This document shows, in pieces, positions 7,513-16,705 of a stretch of 64,000 nt of DNA. Source of the stretch: Caldisericia bacterium (GTDB lineage Bacteria > Caldisericota > Caldisericia > B22-G15). A program made the position numbers and the translations under genes. Positions within the stretch are counted from its first letter, which is position 1, and every line of letters starts with the position of its first letter. Below the pieces are notes generated by a model. It did not search any database, was not told where the DNA came from, and saw nothing but the letters and a program-made list of their open reading frames with translations. Where the stretch lies: positions 172,699 through 236,698 of the forward strand of contig JASEFN010000002.1 in assembly GCA_030018355.1 (NCBI GenBank), in the 5' to 3' direction.

Positions 7513-8982
7513 TTAAATATAGTTTTTTATAAGACCAACTCTCTCATTAAACTCTCTGATTTTTTCATCCCATATTTTGTACGAATTTAATTTTTCCTTA
7601 AAATAATTTTCATTATTCCATTGCTCTTCTAACTCTTCGACACTCTTTCCTCTCTGTTCTACCCAAGTGAAATATTTTAAATTATGAATTCTTCTTTTAT
7701 CATAATAGGAAAGTTCAAGCATCCAATTTGTTGTTTGGTTAATAAATATATCCTCAAAATCTTTCTCTGCTTGATTTATTGTATATTCTCCTTTTGCTTC
7801 TCTCAATTCAATAATCCTTGAACCATAAAGTTCCATTGAATCAGTAGCAACAGTCATAATTATATCATTTTCTTTAAATTCATAGTACTTTGCAAGTTTA
7901 ATTGATCCAATTAAATTTGCAATGCTTGAGATTCCTAAAAGATTAAGATTTTCAACAAATGTTTCATCGATTTTTATACTTTTAAGAAACTCTTTTCCCT
8001 TTTCTTCATTAAATAACCTTAAAACTCTCATACAATCTTCATCATCAATATCAACTACAATATCAAGATTTTTAACATCCATTACCCATGGTACATGTTT
8101 ATCACCAATTCCTTCTATTCTATGAACTCCATAACCATTTAAAAGAAGCGTAGGACATTGAAGTGCTTCACCTGCTGCAATTTTTATACTTGGAAATTTT
8201 TCTCTTAAATAATTTCCTGAGCCAAGAGTTCCTGCAGAACCTTGAGTTAAGAAAAGTGCTGATAGTTTATCATTCTCTTTTTTAATTTTATAATAAACTT
8301 CTTCCATTGCTGGTCCTGTTACTGCGTAGTGCCATGTGGGATTTCCAAAATCATCAAATTGATTTAAAACAACAACTTCATCTGGATATAATCTTTTTAA
8401 TTCTTCACTTTTGTCAAAAACTTCTTTTACATTACTTTCACTTCCTGGTGTTGGATATATCTCAGCGCCCATACTTTTTAACCATTCAAATCTCTCTTTA
8501 CTCATTCCCTCAGGAAGAACTGCTATACTCTTACATCCAAGAAGATTCGAATCATAAACTCCACCTCTACAATAGTTTCCAGTTGAAGGCCAAAGGGCCT
8601 TGTGTTTTGTTGGATCAAATTGTCCAGTAACAAGAAGAGATACAAGGGGGCCAAATGTTGCACCAACTTTATGTGAACCTGTGGGAAACCATTTACCAAT
8701 AAGCATTACAATTCTTGCTTTAACGCCAGTCAACTCTTTTGGAAATTCTATAAAGTTAACTCCATTAAAACCACCGCCAAATTTTTTTGGTTCATTTTTC
8801 CATGTAATTCTAAATAAATTTCTTGGATGTGTATCCCAAAGTCCAACATTTTTTAACTCTTCTTTAATTTTATGAGGGATCTTTTCTGGATCCCTCATCT
8901 CTTCATAAGTTGGAATAATTATATTTCTCTCTCTTGCTCTTTCAATTGCTTTCTTTAAGATTTCCTCACTTTTAATTTCCAT
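7513..8982 (-). CDS. PLP-dependent enzyme of the tryptophan synthase beta / cysteine synthase fold
   Basis: A 489-residue fold-type II PLP enzyme. WFPTGSHKVGA (about residues 95-105) holds the likely Schiff-base lysine; STGNYCRGGVYD and FLTQGSAGTLGSGNYL are the substrate and phosphate loops. In Escherichia coli the ygeW region carries the related 2,3-diaminopropionate ammonia-lyase YgeX, but this protein is about 90 residues longer and is not clearly that enzyme. Located between carbamate kinase and a YgeW-type carbamoyltransferase, it probably cleaves or deaminates an amino acid linked to the carbamoylated substrate. The exact reaction is unknown. Confidence 0.75.
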   Translation of the reverse strand: MEIKSEEILKKAIERARERNIIIPTYEEMRDPEKIPHKIKEELKNVGLWDTHPRNLFRITWKNEPKKFGGGFNGVNFIEFPKELTGVKARIVMLIGKWFPTGSHKVGATFGPLVSLLVTGQFDPTKHKALWPSTGNYCRGGVYDSNLLGCKSIAVLPEGMSKERFEWLKSMGAEIYPTPGSESNVKEVFDKSEELKRLYPDEVVVLNQFDDFGNPTWHYAVTGPAMEEVYYKIKKENDKLSALFLTQGSAGTLGSGNYLREKFPSIKIAAGEALQCPTLLLNGYGVHRIEGIGDKHVPWVMDVKNLDIVVDIDDEDCMRVLRLFNEEKGKEFLKSIKIDETFVENLNLLGISSIANLIGSIKLAKYYEFKENDIIMTVATDSMELYGSRIIELREAKGEYTINQAEKDFEDIFINQTTNWMLELSYYDKRRIHNLKYFTWVEQRGKSVEELEEQWNNENYFKEKLNSYKIWDEKIREFNERVGLIKNYI

Positions 8983-8986
8983 AAAT

Positions 8987-10033
8987 TTACCTCATAAGAA
9001 GAACCATAATTGCTTTTTGAACATGTAATCTATTCTCTGCTTCATCAAAAACAACAGATTGTGGTCCATCAATAACATCATCATCAACTTCAAAACCTCT
9101 ATCTGCTGGAAGGCAATGCATATAAATTGCATCTTCTTTTGCTAATTTCATCATCTCTTTTGTTGTTTTCCAATGTTTGTTTTTCTCAAAAAGTTCTTTA
9201 GTTTTTTCTAACATTGGTTTATCAACTTCTGGAGGAATGAAATGTTTGCTTGTCCATGATTTTGGATAAACAATATCAGCATCTTTAAATGCTTCTTTCA
9301 TATCATTTACAATTTCAAAACTTCCACCATATTTTTTAACATTTTCTTTTACTGCATCAATTATATTTGGATCAAGTTCTAATCCTTCTGGATGTGCAAG
9401 AGTAATATTTAAACCAAATTTTGAAGCAACTGTTATTGCACTTTGAGGAACTGCAAGGGGTTTTTCAACAGATGGGGAATATGCCCAACTCATTACAAAT
9501 TTCTTTCCTCTTAGATCTCTTCCTTTCTTTTCAATTATTGTCATAATATCAGCCATTGCTTGGCATGGGTGATACATATCGTCTTCCATATTAATTACTG
9601 GTATATCTGCCCAATATGCAAACTCTCTAATCATTCTGTTCGCTTCTCCATAGATCCAATCTACTGGCTCTCCATAACAACGGATTGCAATTCCTTCACC
9701 CATTCTTGATAAAACTCTTGCAACATCAGAAACTCTCTCTGTGGAATATGCAATTTCTCTTCCTGGAAGAGCAGGAGTATAAATCTGTTTTGGATTAAGA
9801 TCATGAGCATGACCACCAAGTTGATGCATTCCTGCTTCGAATGAATTTCTTGTTCTTAAAGATTGATTATAAAAAATCATAAAAAGAGTTTTCCCCTTTA
9901 AAAGTTCGTGTGGTTCACCTGTGGCTCTTTTTCTTTTTAAGTCCCAAGCAACTTCAAGAATTGTTTCAAGTTCTTCTTTTGTATACTCAAGGTCAGTAAT
10001 CCAATCTCTTCCCCTGAAACTCTCTGTTTTCAT
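8987..10033 (-). CDS. ygeW: YgeW-type knotted carbamoyltransferase, second paralogue
   Basis: A 348-residue protein with FYNQSLRTRNSFE (carbamoyl-phosphate loop), HPCQAMADIM, and HCLPADRGFEVDD at the C-terminus. The stretch WAYSPSVEKPLAVPQ, followed by LAHPEGLELDP and FKDADIVYPKSW, matches the knot-bearing middle of YgeW closely from memory of the E. coli protein. First gene of the minus-strand operon, with a good ribosome site (AGGAGG) and promoter. Clearly diverged from the paralogue at 5369-6385, so the two probably use different acceptors. Confidence 0.85.
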   Translation of the reverse strand: MKTESFRGRDWITDLEYTKEELETILEVAWDLKRKRATGEPHELLKGKTLFMIFYNQSLRTRNSFEAGMHQLGGHAHDLNPKQIYTPALPGREIAYSTERVSDVARVLSRMGEGIAIRCYGEPVDWIYGEANRMIREFAYWADIPVINMEDDMYHPCQAMADIMTIIEKKGRDLRGKKFVMSWAYSPSVEKPLAVPQSAITVASKFGLNITLAHPEGLELDPNIIDAVKENVKKYGGSFEIVNDMKEAFKDADIVYPKSWTSKHFIPPEVDKPMLEKTKELFEKNKHWKTTKEMMKLAKEDAIYMHCLPADRGFEVDDDVIDGPQSVVFDEAENRLHVQKAIMVLLMR

Positions 10034-10065
10034 AGAAAACCTCCTGATAGAAATTATTTTATTTA

Positions 10066-10094
10066 AATTTTAAATTCTAATGAATATAAAGTCA
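10066..10094 (-). promoter_or_regulatory. Promoter of the carbamoyltransferase operon
   Basis: Minus-strand TTGACT (10094-10089), a 17-base spacer, then TAAAAT (10071-10066), about 30 bases before the ygeW-type start codon and its AGGAGG site. Confidence 0.6.
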
Positions 10095-10461
10095 ATAAAT
10101 TTCAAATGTTATCTCTCTCAATTTTAAATAGAGGAGAGAATTTATTGGTCATTGATAATTACTTAAATAAATACTTTTTAAATCAAAATTACATTGAACC
10201 ACTTTTAAAATTTCCAATTAAAATTTTTAAATAAGAAAAGATTCATATACTATAATAATACTTTTTAAATTTTAGTTTATTAATGCAACTAAACCTTCGG
10301 ATATGAGTTTTATAGATCGGAATTATATTATAGATGATCTCTCTATTGTTGCATTATACATTTCTAAAGTTTAATCATTTATAAAACATGAATAGTTATT
10401 ATTTTTTCTGCAGTATAATTAAAAATTTTTATTCTTACTCTTTAAAACAAAATTATTTTAA
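10095..10461. other. Intergenic region with an inverted repeat, no gene seen
   Basis: About 370 bases between the end of the Ste24-type gene and the promoter of the carbamoyltransferase operon. I see no plausible coding frame. The notable element is a perfect 9-bp inverted repeat, TAATGCAAC (10281-10289) with GTTGCATTA (10348-10356), enclosing two weaker pairings (AAAC/GTTT and AGATC/GATCT). Another imperfect hairpin (ATCTCTCTC...GAGGAGAGA) lies near 10110-10140. Confidence 0.5.
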
Positions 10462-11703
10462 TCATAATTTCATTAAGTGTTCTATTCTCTCAATAGGTGG
10501 GGGATGGGTGTATTTAAATTTTGAATAGAGTGGGTGTGGAAAAAGATTTGAAAGATTATCTTTAAAGATCCTTTTTAGAGACAGAATCATAGAATCTTTA
10601 TCTGTCAATTTTGCAGCAAACTCATCTGATTCAAATTCAAATTTTCTACATATTGAATTTATTAAAAATTCGATTGGAAAAAGAATACTTGATAAAAAAA
10701 CGCCAGTGTAAATTATTTTTAAATCTATACAAATTTTACATGAATAAAAAACTTCAGAAATCTTTGTATTTATTAAAATATTAAAAAGAAAGAGAATAGT
10801 TATTATAAAAATTGATGAAAGAATAAATGATTTAAAGATATGCCCCTTTTTATAATGACCAAGTTCATGAGCAAATATTGATAAAATTTCATCTTGAGAA
10901 TGATTTTTTATAAGAGTGTCATAAAAAACAATTTTCTTTGTTTTTCCTATTCCTGAGAAAAATGCGTTTGTATGAGTTGATCTTGAGGAGGCATTCATCA
11001 CATATATATTTTCAAATTTAAGTTTTACCTTTTCTAAAATATTAAAAATTTTATTTTTTAAATCATCATTTTCAAGCTTTTCAAACTTGTAAAAAAGAGG
11101 AAGTATAAGCCATGGATAAATAATGTTAATTAAGAATATTATACCAATTATAATTAATGAGAGCGGAATAAAAAATAATTTATAATTTAAAATAAAATTT
11201 ATTAACCCATAAATTAGTGGTAGACCTATTATTAATGATAAAATTATAATTTTTATTTTATCAACGATATACAATTTTTTTGTAATGTTTGAAAAACCAT
11301 ATTTCTTCTCAATTTTAAATGTAAAAATTATGTCAAATGGTAAATCTATAAAGAATATAAATAAACCTAAAAAGACAAAGAATATAATTGATTGATAAAA
11401 TGTGTAATTTTTAAACCCCAAATAATTAATGATTTTTATTGAGATCTTTTCAAATAAAGGAAAGAGATAAATTAAACCAAAACTTACAAAAATTGTTTTT
11501 GTTATTGTTTCAATATTCGATAATTTAACTTTATCTTTAAGATAGTTTAAACTTTTTTCAACAGTTTCTTCTTGAAGAGTGTCTTTAAAAATTTCGGGTA
11601 TTTCTTTTCCTTTATGTATTGCATGCTTTAAATTTAAATTATTTAAAAAAAGTTCCCAGAGGTTGGATATAAGAAAAAGTAAAATAAAAATTATATTAAT
11701 CAT
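10462..11703 (-). CDS. Ste24/CAAX-type M48 zinc metallopeptidase
   Basis: An integral membrane metalloprotease of about 413 residues. HELGHYKKGH is the HExxH zinc site, and FEFESDEFAA supplies the downstream Glu ligand (ExxxD) typical of family M48. About seven membrane helices and an N-terminal CAAX-protease region are visible, as in Ste24. Bacterial Ste24 relatives act in membrane protein quality control; the target here is unknown. I start at the ATG at 11703, which overlaps the cutA stop by eight bases. A longer frame from 11772 would run further inside cutA and adds a basic, non-family stretch. Translationally coupled to cutA. Confidence 0.88.
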   Translation of the reverse strand: MINIIFILLFLISNLWELFLNNLNLKHAIHKGKEIPEIFKDTLQEETVEKSLNYLKDKVKLSNIETITKTIFVSFGLIYLFPLFEKISIKIINYLGFKNYTFYQSIIFFVFLGLFIFFIDLPFDIIFTFKIEKKYGFSNITKKLYIVDKIKIIILSLIIGLPLIYGLINFILNYKLFFIPLSLIIIGIIFLINIIYPWLILPLFYKFEKLENDDLKNKIFNILEKVKLKFENIYVMNASSRSTHTNAFFSGIGKTKKIVFYDTLIKNHSQDEILSIFAHELGHYKKGHIFKSFILSSIFIITILFLFNILINTKISEVFYSCKICIDLKIIYTGVFLSSILFPIEFLINSICRKFEFESDEFAAKLTDKDSMILSLKRIFKDNLSNLFPHPLYSKFKYTHPPPIERIEHLMKL

Positions 11704-12034
11704 TCTCTTCTCTTTTTTCAGTGACTTCAAAAACCCAATCAAAATATTTTTTGAAACTTTTTTCAATATCAAATGCTACAATTTCTGGAACAGTATATGG
11801 ATGAAGTTTTATTAAATACTCTTCAAGTTTCTCATATAAATTTTTTCTTGTTTTTATAAAGATTAACCACTCCTTTGCATCTTCAATTTTGTCTCTCCAA
11901 TAATATATACTTTGAATTGGTCCAACAATTTGAACACATGCACCCAATTTTTGATCAACAATAAATCTTGCAATTTTTTTAGCCTTTTCAAAATCATCAA
12001 TAGTTGTAATTACCATTATTAATTTATCTTCCAT
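11696..12034 (-). CDS. cutA: CutA1 family protein
   Basis: About 112 residues with the compact CutA1 fold signature: MVITTIDDFEKAKKIA, KLGACVQIVGPIQSIYYW, E-W-L-IFIKT, and HPYTVPEIVAF. CutA1 proteins form very stable trimers with structural similarity to PII signal proteins; a role in divalent metal tolerance is named in E. coli but remains vague. The ATG at 12034 has GGAGGAGA just before it and is preferred to the one at 12046, which lies inside that ribosome site. Confidence 0.9.
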   Translation of the reverse strand: MEDKLIMVITTIDDFEKAKKIARFIVDQKLGACVQIVGPIQSIYYWRDKIEDAKEWLIFIKTRKNLYEKLEEYLIKLHPYTVPEIVAFDIEKSFKKYFDWVFEVTEKREEND

Positions 12035-12069
12035 TTTCTCCTCCATTTATTAAAATTATATCAATATTA

Positions 12070-12078
12070 TGATATAAT
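12070..12078 (+). promoter_or_regulatory. Extended -10 promoter before the disulfide oxidoreductase/rpmH block
   Basis: TGA-TATAAT followed by a leader of about 35 bases and an AAGGAGG site. No convincing -35. Probably drives the oxidoreductase gene and possibly rpmH onward. Confidence 0.55.
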
Positions 12079-12118
12079 TTAAAAACTAATTTGAGATTTA
12101 TTAAAGGAGGAATAAGAT

Positions 12119-12799
12119 ATGGGACTTATTCAAGAGAAAGACAAAAGAATAATTAAAGAGAGATTTGATAATGAACTTATTGATGAAGTAAGAATTCTAT
12201 TTTTCAAAAAAAGTGGAGTTGGTCTTTGGACTCCAGATGAAACAGAAGATACAGAGTGTAGATATTGTAAAGAAGCAGAAGAGATTTATACAGATGTTGT
12301 ATCACTCTCCGATAAATTAAAACTTGAAATTTATGAACTTGGAAAAGACAAAGATATATTTGATCAATATAAAGTTGAAAGAATCCCAACAATTGTGATT
12401 TTAGGGAAAAACAAAGGTTTAGTTAGGTATGTAGGAATTCCTGCAGGTTATGAATTTACTTCATTTATAGAAGATATTATTGATGCTTCAAAAGGAGATG
12501 TTGGCCTTAAAGAGGATAATAAAAAGAAAATTGAAGATATAAAAGATAAAGTTCATATTCAAGTTTTTGTTACTCCAACATGTCCATATTGTCCAAGAGC
12601 AGTTAGAACCGCTCATAAAATAGCATTTTTAAATGAAAATATAGTTGCAGATATGGTTGAAGCAACAGAATTTCCAAATTTATCAGATAGATATAATGTT
12701 TATGCTGTACCAAAAATTGTTATTAATGATAAAATAGAATTTGAAGGTGCAATACCTGAAGATGATTTTGTTGATGAAGTTTTAAGAGCAACATCTTAA
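12119..12799 (+). CDS. Protein disulfide oxidoreductase (double thioredoxin fold, glutaredoxin-like)
   Basis: A 226-residue protein with two thioredoxin folds. The N-terminal half has an active-site-like CRYC (about residues 51-54) and the C-terminal half has the classic CPYC in [10 protein letters not shown] (about residues 158-165); cis-proline motifs follow in each (RIPTIV and AVPKIV). This is the PDO family found mainly in thermophilic bacteria and archaea, where it forms or reshuffles cytoplasmic disulfides and may accept electrons from a thioredoxin reductase. No signal peptide. It precedes rpmH by 19 bases and may be co-transcribed with it. Confidence 0.9.
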   Translation: MGLIQEKDKRIIKERFDNELIDEVRILFFKKSGVGLWTPDETEDTECRYCKEAEEIYTDVVSLSDKLKLEIYELGKDKDIFDQYKVERIPTIVILGKNKGLVRYVGIPAGYEFTSFIEDIIDASKGDVGLKEDNKKKIEDIKDKVHIQVFVTPTCPYCPRAVRTAHKIAFLNENIVADMVEATEFPNLSDRYNVYAVPKIVINDKIEFEGAIPEDDFVDEVLRATS

Positions 12800-12818
12800 A
12801 CTAAATAGGAGGCATAAT

Positions 12819-12956
12819 ATGAGAACCACATATCATCCTCATAAAGGAAAAAGAAGAAAAGTTCATGGATTTCTAAAAAGAATGAGTACTCCAGGTGGGA
12901 GAAGGGTTATAAAAAGAAGAAGAAGGAAGGGGAGAAAAGTATTAACACCCAGATAA
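12819..12956 (+). CDS. rpmH: Ribosomal protein bL34
   Basis: A 45-residue, very basic protein. [18 protein letters not shown] followed by [15 protein letters not shown] and GRKVLTPR matches bL34 (usually MKRTYQPSKRKR...). An AGGAGG site lies seven bases before the ATG. The stop codon overlaps the rnpA ATG (TAATG), the normal arrangement of these two genes next to the replication origin region in many bacteria. No dnaA or origin is seen upstream here. Confidence 0.97.
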   Translation: MRTTYHPHKGKRRKVHGFLKRMSTPGGRRVIKRRRRKGRKVLTPR

Positions 12957-13297
12957 TGGGTAAACTTGCAAAAAGACTTACTAAAAAAGAGATTGATGAA
13001 CTCGTGAAAACAGGTATAAAATTTAAAGAAAAAAATATTACCTTTATAGTAAAGAAAAAAAACGAATTGAAGGTGGCTTTTATACCGATAAAAACAAAAG
13101 GTTCTGTTGAAAGAAATAGATTAAGAAGGTTTATAAGAGAGATTTTTTATAGTTATCAAAAATTTTTTGATAAAATATGGGTAGCAATAATAATTCCGCC
13201 ATTTGTTATAAAAAAAAGAAAAGAAGAGATTATGAATGATTTTGAAAAATTTTTGAGGAGATATAACAATGAAAAAATTAGTTCTTGCCTTAATTAA
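12956..13297 (+). CDS. rnpA: Ribonuclease P protein component
   Basis: A 113-residue basic protein carrying the RNase P protein signature RNR-x-(R/K)-R in [15 protein letters not shown] (about residues 57-71). It binds the RNase P RNA and helps it cleave 5' leaders from tRNA precursors. Its start overlaps rpmH and its end overlaps yidD by 29 bases, so the whole block is translationally coupled. Confidence 0.93.
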   Translation: MGKLAKRLTKKEIDELVKTGIKFKEKNITFIVKKKNELKVAFIPIKTKGSVERNRLRRFIREIFYSYQKFFDKIWVAIIIPPFVIKKRKEEIMNDFEKFLRRYNNEKISSCLN

Positions 13298-13478
13298 GTT
13301 TTATCAAAAATTTATCTCACCCATTTTTCCACCATCTTGTAGATATACACCAACATGTTCACAATATACATTTGAAGCAGTCCAGAAGTATGGAGTTTTA
13401 AAAGGTCTTTTTCTTGGAATAAAAAGGATCTTAAGATGTAATCCTTTTTTTCCAGGAGGAGAAGACCCTGTACCATAG
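13269..13478 (+). CDS. yidD: Membrane protein insertion efficiency factor YidD
   Basis: A 69-residue YidD protein. It shows [20 protein letters not shown], followed by the SQY-x-x-EA motif and [14 protein letters not shown], including the conserved cysteines. YidD is a small peripheral membrane protein that aids insertion of inner membrane proteins by YidC, encoded just downstream. Order rnpA-yidD-yidC is conserved across bacteria. Confidence 0.96.
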   Translation: MKKLVLALIKFYQKFISPIFPPSCRYTPTCSQYTFEAVQKYGVLKGLFLGIKRILRCNPFFPGGEDPVP

Positions 13479-13488
13479 AGGAGGAGAG

Positions 13489-14862
13489 ATGAAGAAGTAT
13501 TTACTTTTATTTACAATATTGATTTTTATTTTATTTATTGGAGCAACTTTTGATGAGTTAAATTTAAAAATTACAACAACACCAAGTGAAAAGAAAAATG
13601 TTGGGGATACTTTGTCTTTTGAATTGGTTATTAAAAATCTTGGAGAGGAGAAGAAAAATTTATCAATAGAAATTGATTCTCTTTCCAATTTTTCAGATTT
13701 TGGTCCTTTTGAATTACTTGAGAAGAAAAAGGTCTTAGATTTAATTAAAAAAGATGAAGAGAAAAAAATAACATTTAATCTTAAAATAAAAGATGAAATT
13801 AAACTCGAAGAATATATGTTTTTGGGAACTGTTGAGTTTGAAGAGGGTGGATTAAAGAAAATTTATAAATCTCACTTTCCATTAAGTATTATTGGGAAAG
13901 GCGGATTTCTTCAATTTTCTTCAAAACCTAATGTTAAAGTAACATATGAAACATTAATTGCTCTTTCAGTGAATATTAAGAATACAGGAAATATAGAAGC
14001 AAGAGATCTAAATGTAAGAATTAAAGAAAATGAATATTTTAGTGAATATATTACTGGGAAAAATACATATCTTGAAGAACTTAAACCAGGAAAAAATGCA
14101 ACATTTACATTAAGATTAAAACCAAGTAAAGAAGTTGTACCAAAATCTTTTGAAATTCCTATTTTGGTAAATTACAAAGATTTAAGTGGAAATGAGTATC
14201 ATTTAGAAGAAGATGCAACAATTAATATTGTTAGTAATTCATTTGTCTATTTTGTTAGAAGAGTTCTTGATTTTTTCTATGGAATCATTCCAAATTATGG
14301 AATTGCAATTATATTCTTAACACTTTTAATTAAAATAATAATTCTTCCATTCACAATACAACAAATAAAAAATCTTAGTAAAACTCAAATGATAACACCT
14401 GAACTTCAAGCAATTCAAAAAAAATATAAAGATGATCCAAGAAAAGCCCAAGAAGAACAGATGAAGCTTTATAAAAAATATGGAATTAACCCCACGACAG
14501 GGTGTCTTATGTCAATTCTTCCACTTCCAATTCTATTAATTCTATTCTCTTCACTTAATGGTTATGTAAAATTACTTGATCAAAAATTCTTGTGGATTAA
14601 TAATCTCGCCGCTCCTGATCCAACATATCTTATTCCATTACTTGTAGCACTTACAACTTTACTTCAACAATGGATAACAAGTGGAAAAGATCCTAATGCA
14701 AGAATATTTATGATAATGTTTCCAATTTTAATTGCTTATTGGGCTTTAACATTCCCAAGTGCAATTTCAATCTACTGGATTTTCTATAGTATATTTTCAA
14801 CAATAGAACAAATGGTTATTAATAATAGATATCAGAGAGCATTAAAACAAATAAAGAAATGA
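13489..14862 (+). CDS. yidC: Membrane protein insertase YidC/Oxa1 with an Ig-like periplasmic region
   Basis: A 457-residue insertase. An N-terminal membrane segment (1-20) is followed by about 230 extracytoplasmic residues that look like two Ig-like (CARDB-type) repeats, with VKNLGEEKKNLSIEI-like and NIKNTGNIEARDLNVRI patterns, rather than the beta-supersandwich of Gram-negative YidC. From about residue 252 the Oxa1/60KD_IMP domain is complete (FFYGIIPNYGIAII; helices; KKYGINPTTGCLMSILPLPI; FPSAISIYW). It inserts membrane proteins alone or with SecYEG. A GGAGGAG site lies just before the ATG. Confidence 0.93.
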   Translation: MKKYLLLFTILIFILFIGATFDELNLKITTTPSEKKNVGDTLSFELVIKNLGEEKKNLSIEIDSLSNFSDFGPFELLEKKKVLDLIKKDEEKKITFNLKIKDEIKLEEYMFLGTVEFEEGGLKKIYKSHFPLSIIGKGGFLQFSSKPNVKVTYETLIALSVNIKNTGNIEARDLNVRIKENEYFSEYITGKNTYLEELKPGKNATFTLRLKPSKEVVPKSFEIPILVNYKDLSGNEYHLEEDATINIVSNSFVYFVRRVLDFFYGIIPNYGIAIIFLTLLIKIIILPFTIQQIKNLSKTQMITPELQAIQKKYKDDPRKAQEEQMKLYKKYGINPTTGCLMSILPLPILLILFSSLNGYVKLLDQKFLWINNLAAPDPTYLIPLLVALTTLLQQWITSGKDPNARIFMIMFPILIAYWALTFPSAISIYWIFYSIFSTIEQMVINNRYQRALKQIKK

Positions 14863-15368
14863 TGGAGAAGATTTTTAATGTTAAACTTACTGAAAAAGAT
14901 GTATCTAAAATAGTTAAAGGAATTTTAGGTTTCTTTTTTGAAAAATTTGGCGAAAAAGTTGATTTTGAAATAAGAGAAAAGGATGAAGAGGTATATGTAA
15001 ACATACTGCAACTTCCAAAAGAAAAGCAGGCTTTATTTATAGGAAAGCAAGGAAAAGTTTTAGCCACAATTCAATATCTTCTTAACTCAATCATTCATAG
15101 AAATTTTAATGATAAAAGACTTTTTATTGTTGATATAGCAGGTTATAAGCAAAAACAGATAGATTATTTAAGAAATCTTGCAATAGAGGCTGCAATTAAA
15201 GCAAGAAAAACTAAAAAAGATCAGATTCTTCAACCAATGAGTGCAATGGCAAGAAAAATCATTCATACAACTCTTGCAAACAATCAATATGTTTATACAT
15301 ACTCAATAGGAAAAGAGCCAAATAGAAGAGTAGTTGTTGCTTTAAAATCAACTTTTAATGATAAGTGA
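14859..15368 (+). CDS. jag: Jag/KhpB-type KH-R3H RNA-binding protein
   Basis: A 169-residue protein with a KH domain (about 55-110; FIGKQGKVLATIQYLLNSI is the GxxG-type loop) and a C-terminal R3H domain (MSAMARKIIHTTLANN and GKEPNRRVVV). Jag/KhpB binds RNA in Gram-positive bacteria and affects cell division and envelope synthesis. The separate N-terminal Jag_N domain of longer homologues is largely absent. The start overlaps the yidC stop (ATGATGG). Usual position between yidC and mnmE. Confidence 0.9.
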   Translation: MMEKIFNVKLTEKDVSKIVKGILGFFFEKFGEKVDFEIREKDEEVYVNILQLPKEKQALFIGKQGKVLATIQYLLNSIIHRNFNDKRLFIVDIAGYKQKQIDYLRNLAIEAAIKARKTKKDQILQPMSAMARKIIHTTLANNQYVYTYSIGKEPNRRVVVALKSTFNDK

Positions 15369-16704
15369 TACAATTGTAAACATTGCAACCCCTAGAGGAT
15401 ATGGAGCAATTGGAGTAATAAGAATCTCTGGGGAGAATGCATTAGATATTTTAAAAAAATTAATTCAAAAAGAAACTCACATTGAGCCTAGATTAGCAAA
15501 GCATCTTTTTTTAAAAGATAAAGACAATTCTTTTCTTGGAGATGCTATTGTTATATATTATAAAGCACCCAATTCATATACAGGAGAAGATGTTGTTGAA
15601 ATTCAAATTTTATCTTCTCCAGTTTTGATGGAGAGAATTCTTGAACTTATAATAGAATATGGAGCAAGATTATCAAGACCTGGAGAATTTACTGAAAGAG
15701 CATTTTTAAATGGAAAGATAGATTTAGTAAGAGCAGAATCAATAAATAGAATTGTCTATTCACAAGATTTAGTTGAGTTGAAATCCTCACTGAATAAATT
15801 TTCTGGAAAGTTAACAGAAGAAATTAAAAAAATAATTGAGGAACTCAATGAGATAGTATTAAATATTGAGGCATCAATTTCATTTCCAGATGATGTAGAG
15901 TTGATGAGTGAGGTAGAGTTGTTTGATAAAGTAAAAAGAAATGTTTTGATTATAGAAAAAATTCTTGAAAAACACGAATTATCAAAACCATTTGTTGATG
16001 GTATAAAGTTAACCCTTTTTGGAAAAGCAAATGTTGGAAAATCCTCTCTCTTTAATATTTTTATGGAAGAAGAGAGAGTAATTGTTTCAGAAGTTCCAGG
16101 TACAACCAGAGACATAATAAAAGAAAGAATTTATATAAATTCTCTTCCAATAGATATAATAGATACAGCAGGAGTTATAAGAGAAATTGAAAATGAGCTT
16201 GATAAAATTGCTCAAGAAAGAAGTGAAAAAGTTCTTGATACATCTGATTTGATAATTTTAATGTTTGATGGTTCAAGAGAATTAAATGAAGATGACTTTT
16301 ATGCAATTGAAAAGGTAAAGAAAAAAAATTTTATACCTGTAATAAATAAAAATGATCTTCCAAAAGCATTTGAAAAGGAGGAATTAGAAAAAATTATTGG
16401 AAAAGACATTCTTTCAATATCTTGCTTAACAAAAGATGGAATTGATAAATTAAAGAGAGAAATAACAAAAATTTACCAGAACAGGCCAGAATTAAATGAG
16501 ATTTTTTATATAAATTCAAGAGAAAAAAATCTATTTATTGAAGCAAAAAACTTTTTAAATGAGATTCTTTTTAATAAACCCACAATTGACGAAATCTCTT
16601 TTCTTCTTAAAGATAGTATTAAAAAACTAAAAGAGATAATCGGTGAAGAGTTTAATCAAGACACCCTTAAGGAAATTTTCAGTAAATTCTGTATAGGAAA
16701 ATAA
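15358..16704 (+). CDS. mnmE: tRNA modification GTPase MnmE
   Basis: A 448-residue MnmE/TrmE. N-terminal formyl-THF-binding domain (IVNIATPRGYGAIGVIRISG), a central helical domain, a G domain with GKANVGKSSLFN at about 221, PGTTRD, DTAG and NKND, and the invariant C-terminal FCIGK. With MnmG it modifies the wobble uridine (cmnm5U) of certain tRNAs. MnmG is not in the window. It closes the rpmH-rnpA-yidD-yidC-jag-mnmE block and overlaps jag by 11 bases. Confidence 0.97.
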   Translation: MISDTIVNIATPRGYGAIGVIRISGENALDILKKLIQKETHIEPRLAKHLFLKDKDNSFLGDAIVIYYKAPNSYTGEDVVEIQILSSPVLMERILELIIEYGARLSRPGEFTERAFLNGKIDLVRAESINRIVYSQDLVELKSSLNKFSGKLTEEIKKIIEELNEIVLNIEASISFPDDVELMSEVELFDKVKRNVLIIEKILEKHELSKPFVDGIKLTLFGKANVGKSSLFNIFMEEERVIVSEVPGTTRDIIKERIYINSLPIDIIDTAGVIREIENELDKIAQERSEKVLDTSDLIILMFDGSRELNEDDFYAIEKVKKKNFIPVINKNDLPKAFEKEELEKIIGKDILSISCLTKDGIDKLKREITKIYQNRPELNEIFYINSREKNLFIEAKNFLNEILFNKPTIDEISFLLKDSIKKLKEIIGEEFNQDTLKEIFSKFCIGK

Positions 16705-16705
16705 T

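Noticed and set aside
7105-8875. Several open frames opposite the carbamate kinase and PLP enzyme genes
   Set aside because: They are mirror images of well-supported coding sequences and have no ribosome sites or family features.
5369-10033. Recent tandem duplication of the two carbamoyltransferases
   Set aside because: Their motifs and middle regions differ widely, so any duplication is ancient.
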